Shown here piece by piece: positions 1-8,694 of a stretch of 64,000 nt of DNA; within the stretch, counting starts at the first letter, position 1, and every line of letters begins with the position of its first letter. The stretch is from Bacteroidota bacterium (GTDB lineage Bacteria > Bacteroidota > Bacteroidia > Chitinophagales > BACL12), in the NCBI GenBank assembly GCA_016706255.1, contig JADJJZ010000003.1, forward strand, positions 1,336,501-1,400,500, in the 5' to 3' direction. The notes beneath the pieces were generated by a model. It saw only the letters and a list, made by a program, of their open reading frames with translations. It ran no database searches and was not told where the DNA came from. Both the position numbers and the translations under genes were made by a program.

Positions 1-827
1 AATTCAAGGTTGCGAATGGTAAATCTGTCGAGCCACACATACGCATCCTCAGCCAAACGTGAAATACCGGTAATATGTCCGATATTATTATGTTCGGTAT
101 CACTTAAATAATGAATACTTGCACCTGCGGCAATAATTGCCTGATGCATATCATCAATGCCAAAACCTTTTAAATTAACAGTGCCAAAATGTGTCAATAA
201 TTTTTCACGTGTATAATCTTCGGTATAAATCCAGTCGTCCAAAGCATACACATAAAATTTATTGCCGTATAATTCTTTAAAATGTTTTTGATGTTGTTTG
301 GCTAAAATGATTTCAGCAGGTTGTAAACTGTGCAATAATTTTTCAAAGTGTTCCGGTCCGCCCTGAGCGACAAAAAATTCGCCGGTAGAAATATCGAGGA
401 ACGACATGCCTGCAGAAGATTTATCGCCAAAATAACTTGCGAGATAATTGTTGGAACGGGTATCCAACATCTTATCGTTAGTTGCCACACCGGGGGTAAT
501 GAGTTCGGTTACCCCTCGTTTAACAATCATTTTAGTGAGTTTGGGGTCTTCAAGTTGTTCACAAATGGCAACCCGATAACCTGCACGTACCAGTTTTGGC
601 AGATAAGCATCCAGTGCATGGTATGGAAATCCGGCCAATTCAATATGTGTTGCTGCTCCATTTGCACGTTTGGTGAGCACTATGCCCAATACTTTTGCTG
701 TAATTACGGCATCCTGTGAAAATGTTTCATAAAAATCGCCCACCCGAAACAACAAAATAGCATCCGGATGTTTGCTTTTGATTTTGTTGTACTGGCCCAT
801 TAAGGGGGTTTCTTTCACAGGTTTCAT
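1..827 (-). CDS. mutS: DNA mismatch repair protein MutS, N-terminal part
   Basis: MutS recognises mismatches and small loops and starts mismatch repair as an ATP-driven dimer. The visible 275 residues are the N-terminal mismatch-binding domain and the start of the connector. They open with TPLMGQYNKIKSKHPD and then GDFYETF, which holds the Phe-x-Glu mismatch-reading motif (F32, E34). ELAGFPYHALDAYLPKLV and AICEQLEDP also match the family. The ATG at 827 fits the usual N-terminus. The frame runs off the left edge of the window, so the ATPase domain is not seen. The gene is divergent from the next one at 1071. Identification is firm. Confidence 0.95.
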   Translation of the reverse strand, partial: MKPVKETPLMGQYNKIKSKHPDAILLFRVGDFYETFSQDAVITAKVLGIVLTKRANGAATHIELAGFPYHALDAYLPKLVRAGYRVAICEQLEDPKLTKMIVKRGVTELITPGVATNDKMLDTRSNNYLASYFGDKSSAGMSFLDISTGEFFVAQGGPEHFEKLLHSLQPAEIILAKQHQKHFKELYGNKFYVYALDDWIYTEDYTREKLLTHFGTVNLKGFGIDDMHQAIIAAGASIHYLSDTEHNNIGHITGISRLAEDAYVWLDRFTIRNLE

Positions 828-833
828 GCGCTG

Positions 834-841
834 CAAATATA
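834..841 (-). promoter_or_regulatory. Putative -7 element of mutS (TATATTTG)
   Basis: On the minus strand TATATTTG matches the Bacteroidota -7 consensus TAnnTTTG. It ends only six bases before the mutS ATG, so transcription would start at or next to the start codon, giving a leaderless or nearly leaderless message. No clear -33 TTG is seen at the usual spacing, so this is an inference from one element. Confidence 0.4.
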
Positions 842-910
842 GGGTTTGCTAATCGATTGAAGGGAATAAATACGTGGCAAATGCAGGGGGACTTACTACG
901 TAATTAACAG

Positions 911-965
911 TGTTTCAACGCTTAAGCGGGTATTGTGGCAGAAACACCTCCAATAACCGCTTAAG
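911..965. repeat. Large inverted repeat between divergent mutS and the 1071 gene
   Basis: CTTAAGCGGGTATTG (921-935) pairs with CAATAACCGCTTAAG (951-965) with one mismatch. A second pair, GTGTTTC (911-917) and GAAACAC (941-947), interlocks with it, so the two helices could not form fully together. The element lies upstream of both divergent genes and could be an operator, a transcript structure or a small mobile palindrome. Confidence 0.6.
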
Positions 966-993
966 TGATTACTTATATGCGTAATTTCCTTTT

Positions 994-1021
994 TTGTAAA
1001 TTATTATTTGGACTACCTTTG
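994..1021 (+). promoter_or_regulatory. Bacteroidota-type promoter for the 1071 gene
   Basis: TTG at 994-996, 17 bases, then TACCTTTG at 1014-1021 matches the housekeeping pattern TTG-N17-23-TAnnTTTG of this phylum. The ATG follows about 50 bases downstream. Confidence 0.55.
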
Positions 1022-1070
1022 AATGTGTATACTATCCAAAATTTTTAACCAACCGGAATACTTAATATAA

Positions 1071-1490
1071 ATGGGGATTTTCAACTTTTTTAACAAAAAC
1101 AGTAAAATAAAGCCAATATTGGTTGAAAATGAATTGGGAAATTTTACTTTGAAAATGTTTGGTGATTCAAAAAACATGGTCTGCATTATTGACTCACCAA
1201 TTAATAAAAAAATTGAATTGGTATTCCCTGTTTTTAAGGATGTTATTACTGCCTACCAGGTGGATTACTTCAAAAAAATTGAAAGTAACTGGAAATTGAT
1301 TCTGGACCGTATAAAAAATAAGTTACCTGAAACACCACGCAATACATTTAAGGTTTTAAGTGTGATGATACCGGACAAAGAAAATACTGAGTATGAAACG
1401 CATGCGGAAATTGTGTTGGAAGTGAACAACAGCGTATACAGTGTTATATTAAAGGATTTACAAGTTGATGCAATAATAACGATTGAATAA
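1071..1490 (+). CDS. Hypothetical cytoplasmic protein, 139 aa
   Basis: I do not recognise this protein. It has no signal peptide or membrane segment. It begins MGIFNFFNKNSKIKPI and looks like an alpha/beta protein with alternating hydrophobic strands (ENELGNFTLKMFG, AEIVLEVNNSVYSVILKDL), as seen in small immunity-like or DUF proteins of Bacteroidota. A good promoter lies upstream and the gene stands alone between mutS and a secreted-protein pair. The start is the first ATG after that promoter. Coding is likely from codon use and length; function is unknown. Confidence 0.7.
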   Translation: MGIFNFFNKNSKIKPILVENELGNFTLKMFGDSKNMVCIIDSPINKKIELVFPVFKDVITAYQVDYFKKIESNWKLILDRIKNKLPETPRNTFKVLSVMIPDKENTEYETHAEIVLEVNNSVYSVILKDLQVDAIITIE

Positions 1491-1608
1491 AAACTTAAAT
1501 AAAACAATAAATTTGCGGTAATTTTGAAGCGGAAAATGCATTCCGTAATTATATATCAATTCCCCATTTTGCCATGACAAATTCGTGACAAATAATTAAA
1601 GAAATTAC

Positions 1609-2208
1609 ATGATTAGGAATTATCTTTTTATACTGTTCATTTGCCCAATCGTTTTGTTGGGTCAGGTTAAAGAAATACCGCTAACTGTTTCACTCTTCAA
1701 TGAATCTACAGCTATCCCTTTTACCAGATTTTTTACCACACCTATACATCCTGGCATTCAAATGGGCACGGAATTTAATTACCGGTTACATGAGCATACC
1801 AGATTGTTTCAAACTGCAAATATTTCCTATTTTTATCATGACCACCTTGAGCAGGGAATTGGATTGAATACGGAATTAGGGTATTCCTACCGTTTTGGTT
1901 TGGGGATTGAAGTTTCCGGTTTAATTGGAGTTGGTTATTTACATACATTTACCACAGAACAAGAGTTTACTTTAGTTAACGGACATTATATCCATACACC
2001 TGACAAAGGGAATACCAGAATGACGCCATCTTTGTCGTTTGATATTGGTTATAACTTACTGAAAGCAGAAAAAGATAGTCCCCAAATATTTATTCGTTAC
2101 CAGTCATGGGCAGAGTATCCGTTTTCTCCGGATTTTATTCCCATCATGTCGCATATCAACTTACATTTAGGTGCAAAATTTTTTATCGATATAGCAGATG
2201 CAAAATAA
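1609..2208 (+). CDS. Putative outer-membrane beta-barrel-like protein, 199 aa
   Basis: The N-terminus MIRNYLFILFICPIVLLGQV is a signal peptide with likely cleavage after LLG. The mature part is rich in short amphipathic strands with aromatic ends (FQTANISYFYHDH, YSYRFGLGIEVSGLIGVGYL, SLSFDIGYNLL), which suggests a small outer-membrane barrel of about eight strands. The stop overlaps the start of the next gene by 11 bases, so the two are probably co-transcribed and translationally coupled. No specific substrate can be inferred. Confidence 0.7.
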   Translation: MIRNYLFILFICPIVLLGQVKEIPLTVSLFNESTAIPFTRFFTTPIHPGIQMGTEFNYRLHEHTRLFQTANISYFYHDHLEQGIGLNTELGYSYRFGLGIEVSGLIGVGYLHTFTTEQEFTLVNGHYIHTPDKGNTRMTPSLSFDIGYNLLKAEKDSPQIFIRYQSWAEYPFSPDFIPIMSHINLHLGAKFFIDIADAK

Positions 2209-3385
2209 AAGTTTATTTATTTTACTAATCATTTCATTATATACACTTTATGGATGCCATAAGGGAGAAGTAATAAATGCCAATTATTATACCTGTAATT
2301 TTAATTTTGAAGATAGCAGTGCAACAAATCCTGAAAATAATACCTATCAGGCAGTATTGGACGAAATGACATCCAGCGGTGTAGTTGGAGTTTTAATGTC
2401 GGTGTACCACCCGCAAACAGGCATGTGGATGGGAGCCGGTGGTAAAGCTGATTTGTTTAATGATGTCGATATGCAGCCTTGTAATATCACAAGAGTAGGT
2501 TCCACGGTAAAAATGTTTACTGCTACTACTGTATTGAAATTAATGGAAGAAGGAAAATTGAATTTGGATGATAAAATTTCTGATTATCTGGACGGAGATG
2601 TTATAAATAAAGTTCCAAATGCTGAGCTAGCAACCATTCGCCAACTTATGCAACACTCAAGCGGCGTTTACAACTACATTCAAAATTTACAATTCCAGAC
2701 AGCTTCAATAAATGATTTTATCAGAGAATGGCAACCGGAAGATTTGCTAGATTATGCATATGGGCAAGAAGCATATTTTGCACCTGATGAAGATGTTCGA
2801 TATTCAAATACCGGATATATTTTACTCGGTATGTTAATTGAAAAAATTGAAGGCAAACCGTTTTATGAAGTTTTTGCGGAGAAAATATTTGACCCGCTAA
2901 ATTTAACCATGACCACTTTTGCAGCTAAGGACCATATCCCATATGGAATTGTAAGGGGTTATATTGATATGTATAGCAAATTGCAGGTAACAGAAAGCAC
3001 CTATTACAGTGGATGGGATTACTATACAGCAGATGGTGGGTTAATTTCAAATCCATATGATATGAATATATTTTTCCGTGCCTTAATGCAGGGAGAAATA
3101 ATTAGTGAGACTACATTAAATGAAATGCTTGACTGGAAAACGCCTGAACATCCGGATCCTGCTTTTTTTCCAATTGATTATGGTTTGGGAATTTTTAGAA
3201 TAACAACCGATCAGGGTATTGCTTATATGCATAGTGGTGATGCTGTGGGATATTATGCGAATATGATTTATTTCCCTGAAGACAGCACTACAGTTGTATA
3301 TGCTGTTAATAGCAATTATGGCAAAATTGACCAATTTGTTTCTACAAAATCTGCCATGGAGAAAATTATTCTGGCGACTAAGTAA
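2198..3385 (+). CDS. Serine hydrolase, class C beta-lactamase/DD-peptidase family, lipoprotein
   Basis: This is a 395-residue protein of the beta-lactamase superfamily (Pfam Beta-lactamase). A lipobox (LYGC, Cys20) follows a hydrophobic N-terminus, so it should be lipid-anchored. The catalytic S-x-x-K is S102-T-V-K105, followed by the YSN triad in RYSNTGYILLG and by HSG near the C-terminus in AYMHSGDAVGYY. All three active-site boxes are intact, so a penicillin-binding, esterase or D-aminopeptidase activity is possible; family membership alone does not tell the substrate. It overlaps the preceding barrel-like gene by 11 bases. Confidence 0.88.
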   Translation: MQNKSLFILLIISLYTLYGCHKGEVINANYYTCNFNFEDSSATNPENNTYQAVLDEMTSSGVVGVLMSVYHPQTGMWMGAGGKADLFNDVDMQPCNITRVGSTVKMFTATTVLKLMEEGKLNLDDKISDYLDGDVINKVPNAELATIRQLMQHSSGVYNYIQNLQFQTASINDFIREWQPEDLLDYAYGQEAYFAPDEDVRYSNTGYILLGMLIEKIEGKPFYEVFAEKIFDPLNLTMTTFAAKDHIPYGIVRGYIDMYSKLQVTESTYYSGWDYYTADGGLISNPYDMNIFFRALMQGEIISETTLNEMLDWKTPEHPDPAFFPIDYGLGIFRITTDQGIAYMHSGDAVGYYANMIYFPEDSTTVVYAVNSNYGKIDQFVSTKSAMEKIILATK

Positions 3386-3535
3386 TAGGCTTTAAATGCC
3401 TAAATTATTGACTTAGCGAATTTTCACATTCTGTGAATCTTATAACCCTTTCAGGGAATTGTATAACAATTAATCTGTTTTATTTTGGAAACTTTACCTA
3501 TTATCAAATTTTTATATGATATAAAATGATGAAAT

Positions 3536-3751
3536 ATGGCAAAAGGTAAATCAAATAAAACTTTGAAGCAAGGTAACCGGATAACGGAAATAAAAACCAA
3601 TCAGGATTTTAATGGGCAGCAGCCTACTACTGAACAATTAAATGTAAAGGTGAAAGATCCTGCGCAAACTCAAAGGGTAAAACGCCCCAAAAAAAAGAAT
3701 AGAATAATTCACCATGCGGACCAAAACTTTGATGATGTCGCTTTAGATTAA
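3536..3751 (+). CDS. Small basic hypothetical protein, 71 aa
   Basis: A lysine-, glutamine- and asparagine-rich 71-residue protein with no membrane segment and no recognised domain. It starts MAKGKSNKTLKQGNR and has a basic stretch QRVKRPKKKNRIIHH near the end, then an acidic tail. The composition suggests a disordered, possibly nucleic-acid-binding protein. It lies between the serine hydrolase and the stress-type cluster, with its own intergenic spaces on both sides. Coding is likely but not certain. Confidence 0.6.
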   Translation: MAKGKSNKTLKQGNRITEIKTNQDFNGQQPTTEQLNVKVKDPAQTQRVKRPKKKNRIIHHADQNFDDVALD

Positions 3752-3987
3752 AGAATTATATAAAAATATTTTGAAACCCTTTTAAACAAGCATACTTATT
3801 CTGCTATCTATTTAACCCAATAGGGAAAATGCACACTTTTAATTAGAATAAAATACTGTATTCGGCAATCCGAAATGCATATTTTATTCTTTTGTGGAAT
3901 CATGTAATGAATTGAGTAAATCATGTAATAGATACTTTGCTGGTTTGCATCAATTTTGTTATTTAATTATTTATAGTAAACCTAATT

Positions 3988-5643
3988 ATGATTGAAAATA
4001 AAAGTCCGGAATTAATTGAACAAATAGAACCCATGACAAATAACACTACTCAAATATTAAAAGATTTGGGAGATGGTGCAATTACTTCCGGTGATCAGGT
4101 TCCATATTGGATTGGCACGATGATTCAGCCAATTGCATTTGCGCGTTTGAAAGAAGATATTGAAACGGATACTGTTGTTGTTGGAGGTGGAATTGCAGGT
4201 CTTACCGCTGCATATTGTCTCGCCACTCAAGGGCAAAAAGTAACATTAATTGAAGACGGATTTATTGGTAGTGGTGAAACAGGAAGAACAACCGGACATC
4301 TTACTTGTGTCCTCGATGCAAGATATGTTGATTTGGAAAAAACTTATGATATTGATACAGCCAGATTAGTTGCTCAAAGCCATAATGCTGCTATTGAATG
4401 GGTAAATAATACCATTAACATAAATCGAATTGACTGCCATTTTAAACGAGTTGATGGGTATTTATTTGCACATGAAACAGACTCTAATGAAAATTTGCAG
4501 GATGAATATAAAGCTACTCAGCGTATTGGATTAATTACCCAAATGCTCAATAAAATTCCGGGAATTTATTCTGAACATGTGAAGTGGTGTATCAAGTTTC
4601 CCAATCAGGCAGAATTGCATATCATGTTATATATGAAAGGGCTGGTTGATGCATTTATTTTATTAGGCGGCAAAATATATACTGAAACAAGAGCCGAAAA
4701 GGTATCAAAGGAAGGTGTAGTTGCGAATGGATTTAATATTAAAGCAAAAAACATTGTTGTTGCAACCAATTCACCAATTAACGATTGGGTTACCATGCAC
4801 ACAAAACAATGGCCATATCGAACATACGTGATTGCAGCTAAAATCCCAAAAGGAAAATTGCCAAATGTTTTGTTGTGGGACACAGGTGATCAAAATTCTA
4901 AATGGGTTTCAAAGCCATATCATTATGTAAGAACAGAATCATTGGATGATAACTATGATGTATTAATTGCAGGTGGAGAAGATCACCGAACAGGGCAGGC
5001 AAATGACGAAGATATACCTGAACCCGGCAGATATGATAAATTGATTCAATGGACCAAAAAACAATTCCCTGATTTGGGAGAAATTATTTACAAGTGGAGT
5101 GGCCAGGTGCTCGAGCCAATTGATGGTTTAGCTTACATTGGAAAAAATCCGGGGGATGATAATATTTATATTATAACCGGTCAGTCAGGAAATGGTATCA
5201 CATACGGCACCTTAGGCGGTTTAATTATAACAGATTTAATTACGGGAAAAGATAACCCTTGGGCTAAAATATACAGTCCCTCACGCATCACATTAAAAAA
5301 TACCGGAAAATATTTGCACGAAGCCGGAAATATGATTGCACAATATGCCGATTGGTTTACAACCGAAAATGGAAAAAGTGCTAATAATTTAAAACCCGGT
5401 GAAGGGGCCATATTTGTTTCGGGTGCTAAACACATTGCTGTATATCGTGATGATGAAAATGAATTACATACCTGCTCAGGTGTTTGCCCCCATTTAGCTG
5501 CCATATTACATTGGAATGCTGATGAAAAAACATTTGACTGTCCGATGCATGGCTCGCGATTTACCGGAAAGGGTAATTTAATTAACGGTCCGGCTATCGG
5601 AGATTTAAAGAAAATAAGTATTGAGGAAACAAAATTGAATTAA
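3988..5643 (+). CDS. FAD-dependent oxidoreductase with C-terminal Rieske [2Fe-2S] domain (YhfW-like)
   Basis: A 551-residue fusion. Residues 62-75 carry the dinucleotide-binding GGGIAG (66-71) of the glycine/D-amino-acid oxidase (DAO) family, followed by TGRTTGHLTCVLDARY typical of this subgroup. The C-terminal domain is a Rieske ferredoxin with ligands C500-x-H502 and C518-x2-H521 (CPHL and CPMHG). The architecture equals Bacillus YhfW-type proteins, for which I know no firmly established substrate. No signal peptide is present. A 40-base gap separates it from the DUF4142 gene, which suggests one operon and a redox or stress role. Confidence 0.9.
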   Translation: MIENKSPELIEQIEPMTNNTTQILKDLGDGAITSGDQVPYWIGTMIQPIAFARLKEDIETDTVVVGGGIAGLTAAYCLATQGQKVTLIEDGFIGSGETGRTTGHLTCVLDARYVDLEKTYDIDTARLVAQSHNAAIEWVNNTININRIDCHFKRVDGYLFAHETDSNENLQDEYKATQRIGLITQMLNKIPGIYSEHVKWCIKFPNQAELHIMLYMKGLVDAFILLGGKIYTETRAEKVSKEGVVANGFNIKAKNIVVATNSPINDWVTMHTKQWPYRTYVIAAKIPKGKLPNVLLWDTGDQNSKWVSKPYHYVRTESLDDNYDVLIAGGEDHRTGQANDEDIPEPGRYDKLIQWTKKQFPDLGEIIYKWSGQVLEPIDGLAYIGKNPGDDNIYIITGQSGNGITYGTLGGLIITDLITGKDNPWAKIYSPSRITLKNTGKYLHEAGNMIAQYADWFTTENGKSANNLKPGEGAIFVSGAKHIAVYRDDENELHTCSGVCPHLAAILHWNADEKTFDCPMHGSRFTGKGNLINGPAIGDLKKISIEETKLN

Positions 5644-5683
5644 AATACCAAAATCTATTCATAAACAATTTAAAAACTAAAAA

Positions 5684-6271
5684 ATGACTACTAATATTAA
5701 AACTGCTACCTGCATGGTAATGTTATTTACCACAGGTTTATTTTTTGCATCATGCAGTAACGGAAAAAAATCTGATGATGTTAAAGATGTTGCTGAAGAG
5801 CAAAATGATGAAAAATTTGATTCCAATCAACAGGAAAAAGATGCTCAATTTGTTGTTAATGCAGCAGAAATGAACATTGAAGAAATTCAATTAGGACAGT
5901 TGGCGCAGCAAAAAGGCAGCAGCTCACATGTTAAAGAATTGGGTAAAATGATGGTTGAGATGCATACAAAATCACAAAATGATCTCGCAACATTAGCCAA
6001 CAATAAATTTGTAAGTATACCAACTTCACCAACTGATGATGCGATGAAATCGTATGGTAAATTAAATGAAAAATCCGGAACTGATTTTGACAAAGCATAT
6101 GCCGATATGATGGTCGATAAACATAAAGACGCTATTAAAACTTTCGAAAAGGCATCTTCAGATTGTGAAGATATGGATATAAAAAATTGGGCTACCACTT
6201 CATTGCCTGATTTGCGTGCACATTTAGACTATTCGCTCGATTGTCAGGAAAAGTGTAAAATGAATAAATAA
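5684..6271 (+). CDS. DUF4142 lipoprotein
   Basis: A 195-residue protein with a lipoprotein signal (LFFASC, Cys at about residue 24) and a long acidic linker. The rest is a DUF4142 four-helix domain: DAQFVVNAAEMNIEEIQLGQ, the LGKMMVEMHTKSQNDL helix, and FDKAYADMMVDKHKDAIKTF. DUF4142 proteins are ferritin-like in fold and often lie with stress genes; no catalytic metal site is apparent to me. It directly follows the Rieske oxidoreductase and precedes other helical-bundle stress proteins. Confidence 0.88.
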   Translation: MTTNIKTATCMVMLFTTGLFFASCSNGKKSDDVKDVAEEQNDEKFDSNQQEKDAQFVVNAAEMNIEEIQLGQLAQQKGSSSHVKELGKMMVEMHTKSQNDLATLANNKFVSIPTSPTDDAMKSYGKLNEKSGTDFDKAYADMMVDKHKDAIKTFEKASSDCEDMDIKNWATTSLPDLRAHLDYSLDCQEKCKMNK

Positions 6272-6504
6272 TCCTAGTTTTGGAAACTGACGAATATCCA
6301 AATTGATTAACGACATAAGTAACCGCATTTTAAAATTCACACTAGTACCCCTTTGATTTGTGATGATTATGTAATTCTGGGGTTGTAGGTTTTGTTTTAA
6401 ACTATGAATCATGTAAAGGTTAGCGTAAATTATATAATACTCACTATAAAATTTAATTACATCTTTACCATATTACATTTATTAATAATCTAAACACGTT
6501 TACT

Positions 6505-6945
6505 ATGACTAAAAATAAAAACGACAAGGGCTTTCAGCAAACTGAACGCACTACTCAGGATTCTAAAAATCAGGATTTGAACAAACAACATTCCGGAGAC
6601 GGAACAAAAAACTTGAATAAAGATGAAAAACATCCTGTGAAAAAAGAGGAGGAAGAAAGTTACGATCCCAATCATCGTCCTGCCAAAAATCAGGTTGATC
6701 CAAAACGGAAAGATTCTGATATGAATGATGATGACACCATGGATAATCCGGATGAAAAAGATCGTGTTAAAAAACGTATCGACACCGATTTAAACGAAGG
6801 GGAGATGGGCGATGAGGAAGATATTGATGAAGATTTGGATGTAGACATTGATGAAGATGAAGAAGAAATGGATGAAAATGGTAAAGTAAAAAAACGCGGT
6901 GTTATCACAACAGATGACCCTGATAAGGAAGCGGATAAAGTGTAA
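6505..6945 (+). CDS. Highly charged, acidic hypothetical protein, 146 aa
   Basis: The N-terminal half is hydrophilic (K, N, Q, D). The C-terminal half is strongly acidic, with DEEDIDEDLDVDIDEDEEEM, and the end is GVITTDDPDKEADKV. There is no hydrophobic core, so the chain is probably disordered. Hydrophilin- or desiccation-type proteins look like this, and the neighbours are stress proteins, but this is inference from composition only. A 233-base gap upstream leaves room for its own promoter. Confidence 0.7.
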   Translation: MTKNKNDKGFQQTERTTQDSKNQDLNKQHSGDGTKNLNKDEKHPVKKEEEESYDPNHRPAKNQVDPKRKDSDMNDDDTMDNPDEKDRVKKRIDTDLNEGEMGDEEDIDEDLDVDIDEDEEEMDENGKVKKRGVITTDDPDKEADKV

Positions 6946-7016
6946 TTCTGAACACGAAAAATTCCTGTAAAGGCACACATATTTTTATTTAAATCAAGTT
7001 TAAAAAATTAGTTACA

Positions 7017-7592
7017 ATGCAAAATAAATCGACATCCGCTGCTAAAAAAAAGCCTTCTGCTGAAATTGCCGGTTCAGTTAGTTCAATGCAATCTTCACAA
7101 TTAATGCAATTATTTGAAGATGAACTTAAAGACATACTTTGGGCAGAAAAGGCTTTAACGAAAGCAATTCCTAAAATGCAGAAAAATGCGACTTCTCAAG
7201 ATTTAATGGATGCATTGGAGGCTCATTTGGAAGAAACTTATCAGCATGTTGAGCGATTAGAAGAAGTTTTTATTGAACTTGGTAAAAAGGCAGTCGCAAA
7301 AAAATGTGAGGCAATGGATGGCCTAATTAGAGAAGGAACGGAAATTATGCAATCTTGTGAAAAAGGTGCAATGCGCGATGCAGGTATAATTGCTGCCGGA
7401 CAAAAAATTGAGCATTACGAAATTGCCACCTATGGCACCTTGCGTCAGTTTGCCGAAACATTGGGATTAAAAAAATCAGTTGCGCTTTTAGCAACAACAC
7501 TGGAAGAAGAAAAAGCAGCCGATGAAAAACTTTCAGAAGTGGCAACATCTGCAATAAATATTGATGCGTCAAATACAAAAACAAAGAAATGA
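7017..7592 (+). CDS. YciE-type ferritin-like protein (DUF892)
   Basis: A 191-residue protein with the DUF892/YciE signature: LMQLFEDELKDILWAEKAL, then AHLEETYQHVERLEEVF, CEAMDGLIREG, and DAGIIAAGQKIEHYEIATYG. The fold is a four-helix ferritin-like bundle with Glu and His metal-ligand candidates in E-x6-Y and E-H-Y contexts. The family is induced by osmotic and other stress in enterobacteria. The first 25 residues are a low-complexity tail rich in Ser, Ala and Lys. The stop overlaps the start of a 39-residue membrane peptide (ATGA), so the two are coupled. Confidence 0.92.
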   Translation: MQNKSTSAAKKKPSAEIAGSVSSMQSSQLMQLFEDELKDILWAEKALTKAIPKMQKNATSQDLMDALEAHLEETYQHVERLEEVFIELGKKAVAKKCEAMDGLIREGTEIMQSCEKGAMRDAGIIAAGQKIEHYEIATYGTLRQFAETLGLKKSVALLATTLEEEKAADEKLSEVATSAINIDASNTKTKK

Positions 7593-7708
7593 ATAATTTT
7601 TTCAGAACTATTATTGCAGGTTACGGCGCAAAAAAATTAGGTGGAGGCTGTATAGGAACAATCATCGTTTTCCTGATTATTTACATGTTACTCGGGCAGT
7701 GTAGTTAA
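7589..7708 (+). CDS. Single-span small membrane protein, 39 aa
   Basis: The ATG overlaps the TGA of the yciE-like gene (ATGA at 7589-7592). The peptide reads MNNFFRTIIAGYGAKKLGGG, then a 14- to 17-residue hydrophobic segment (CIGTIIVFLIIYMLLG) and the tail QCS. Short proteins of the form 'GAKKLGGGC + one helix' are, as far as I recall, common next to stress genes in Bacteroidota. Coupling to yciE and the clear amphipathic-plus-membrane design support real coding. The function is unknown. Confidence 0.7.
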   Translation: MNNFFRTIIAGYGAKKLGGGCIGTIIVFLIIYMLLGQCS

Positions 7709-7786
7709 TGCTCCTGAAAACCACACAAACATTAGCAGTTGTAATTATCATATTACTATTTAATAAATATTTAAAATACTAAAGAA

Positions 7787-8245
7787 ATGGAAAATCAAAA
7801 AACAATTGATGCGTTAAATAAACTCATCACAATAAATAATGACAGAATTGAAGGTTATGAAACAGCGTCTAAAGAAACTGAAGAGGCAGATCTCAAAACC
7901 TTGTTTGCAAACTTAATGGCTACAAGTCAAAAATGTAAAAGAGAACTTGAAGCTGAAGTAATAGCATTAGGCGGCGAACCTTCTGAAGGAACAAAGGCTT
8001 CAGGGAAATTTTTCCGCGCATGGATGGATGTTAAAGCGGCATTAACAGGTAAAGACCGTAAAGCAATTTTAAACTCATGTGAATTTGGTGAAGATGCTGC
8101 CATTAAAACATACGAAAATGTAATGGAAGATGATACCAGACATTTTAATGATATGCAGGAAACGATGGTAAACGATCAGTTTAGTTTATTACTGGCTGAT
8201 CACAGCACGGTAAAATCTTTGCGCGATGCCCTCGCAAGTGCCTAA
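7787..8245 (+). CDS. PA2169-family four-helix-bundle protein (DUF2383)
   Basis: A 152-residue all-helical protein beginning MENQKTIDALNKLITINNDR, the typical opening of DUF2383/PA2169 proteins, with CKRELEAEVIALGGEPSEGT and GEDAAIKTYENVMED further on. The family is ferritin-like in fold, and its members sit with other stress proteins. It follows the small membrane protein after 78 bases and ends the cluster that starts at 3988. The assignment is by family pattern. Confidence 0.9.
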   Translation: MENQKTIDALNKLITINNDRIEGYETASKETEEADLKTLFANLMATSQKCKRELEAEVIALGGEPSEGTKASGKFFRAWMDVKAALTGKDRKAILNSCEFGEDAAIKTYENVMEDDTRHFNDMQETMVNDQFSLLLADHSTVKSLRDALASA

Positions 8246-8694
8246 GCCGGGTTTAAATAAGTTTTACTCCACCTTAATTCAATGGTTTATTATGGCCATA
8301 TAATTCAGGTATTTCTATAGTAATAGTGATATCACCAATTGATGATACAGCAATGTATTGTTGGTTGGTGTTTTTAATTTAGGTTACCTCAACACACATT
8401 GTATAATTTGGAGCAAATAGGAGATTTGTTCAACTAAGCATTCAACAAAAACCCGTGCGCAACCGGCTTTACAAAAATTGCAAATTTTTGACAATTGTAA
8501 ATCTGTTTAAGATTTACTTGCATTATGTGCCTGAAACGTAACATTCAAAAGGGTTGTGTCGAGTAATTGGCAGAAATAAGTAAGGTATAATATTTCTTAA
8601 TTGGGACACCAAATTAACATTTATATAAAATTAAATTAATTTTGGAATAACTTATCACGTCCATATCCAATTATCTTCAATTTAATAATATCCT
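8246..8694. other. Intergenic region with two short hairpins
   Basis: About 450 bases without a credible gene. It contains two perfect stem-loops close together: CAAAAATT-GCA-AATTTTTG (8472-8490) and GTAAATC-N7-GATTTAC (8497-8517). Either could act in termination or as a protein site. Nothing else was seen. Confidence 0.5.
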
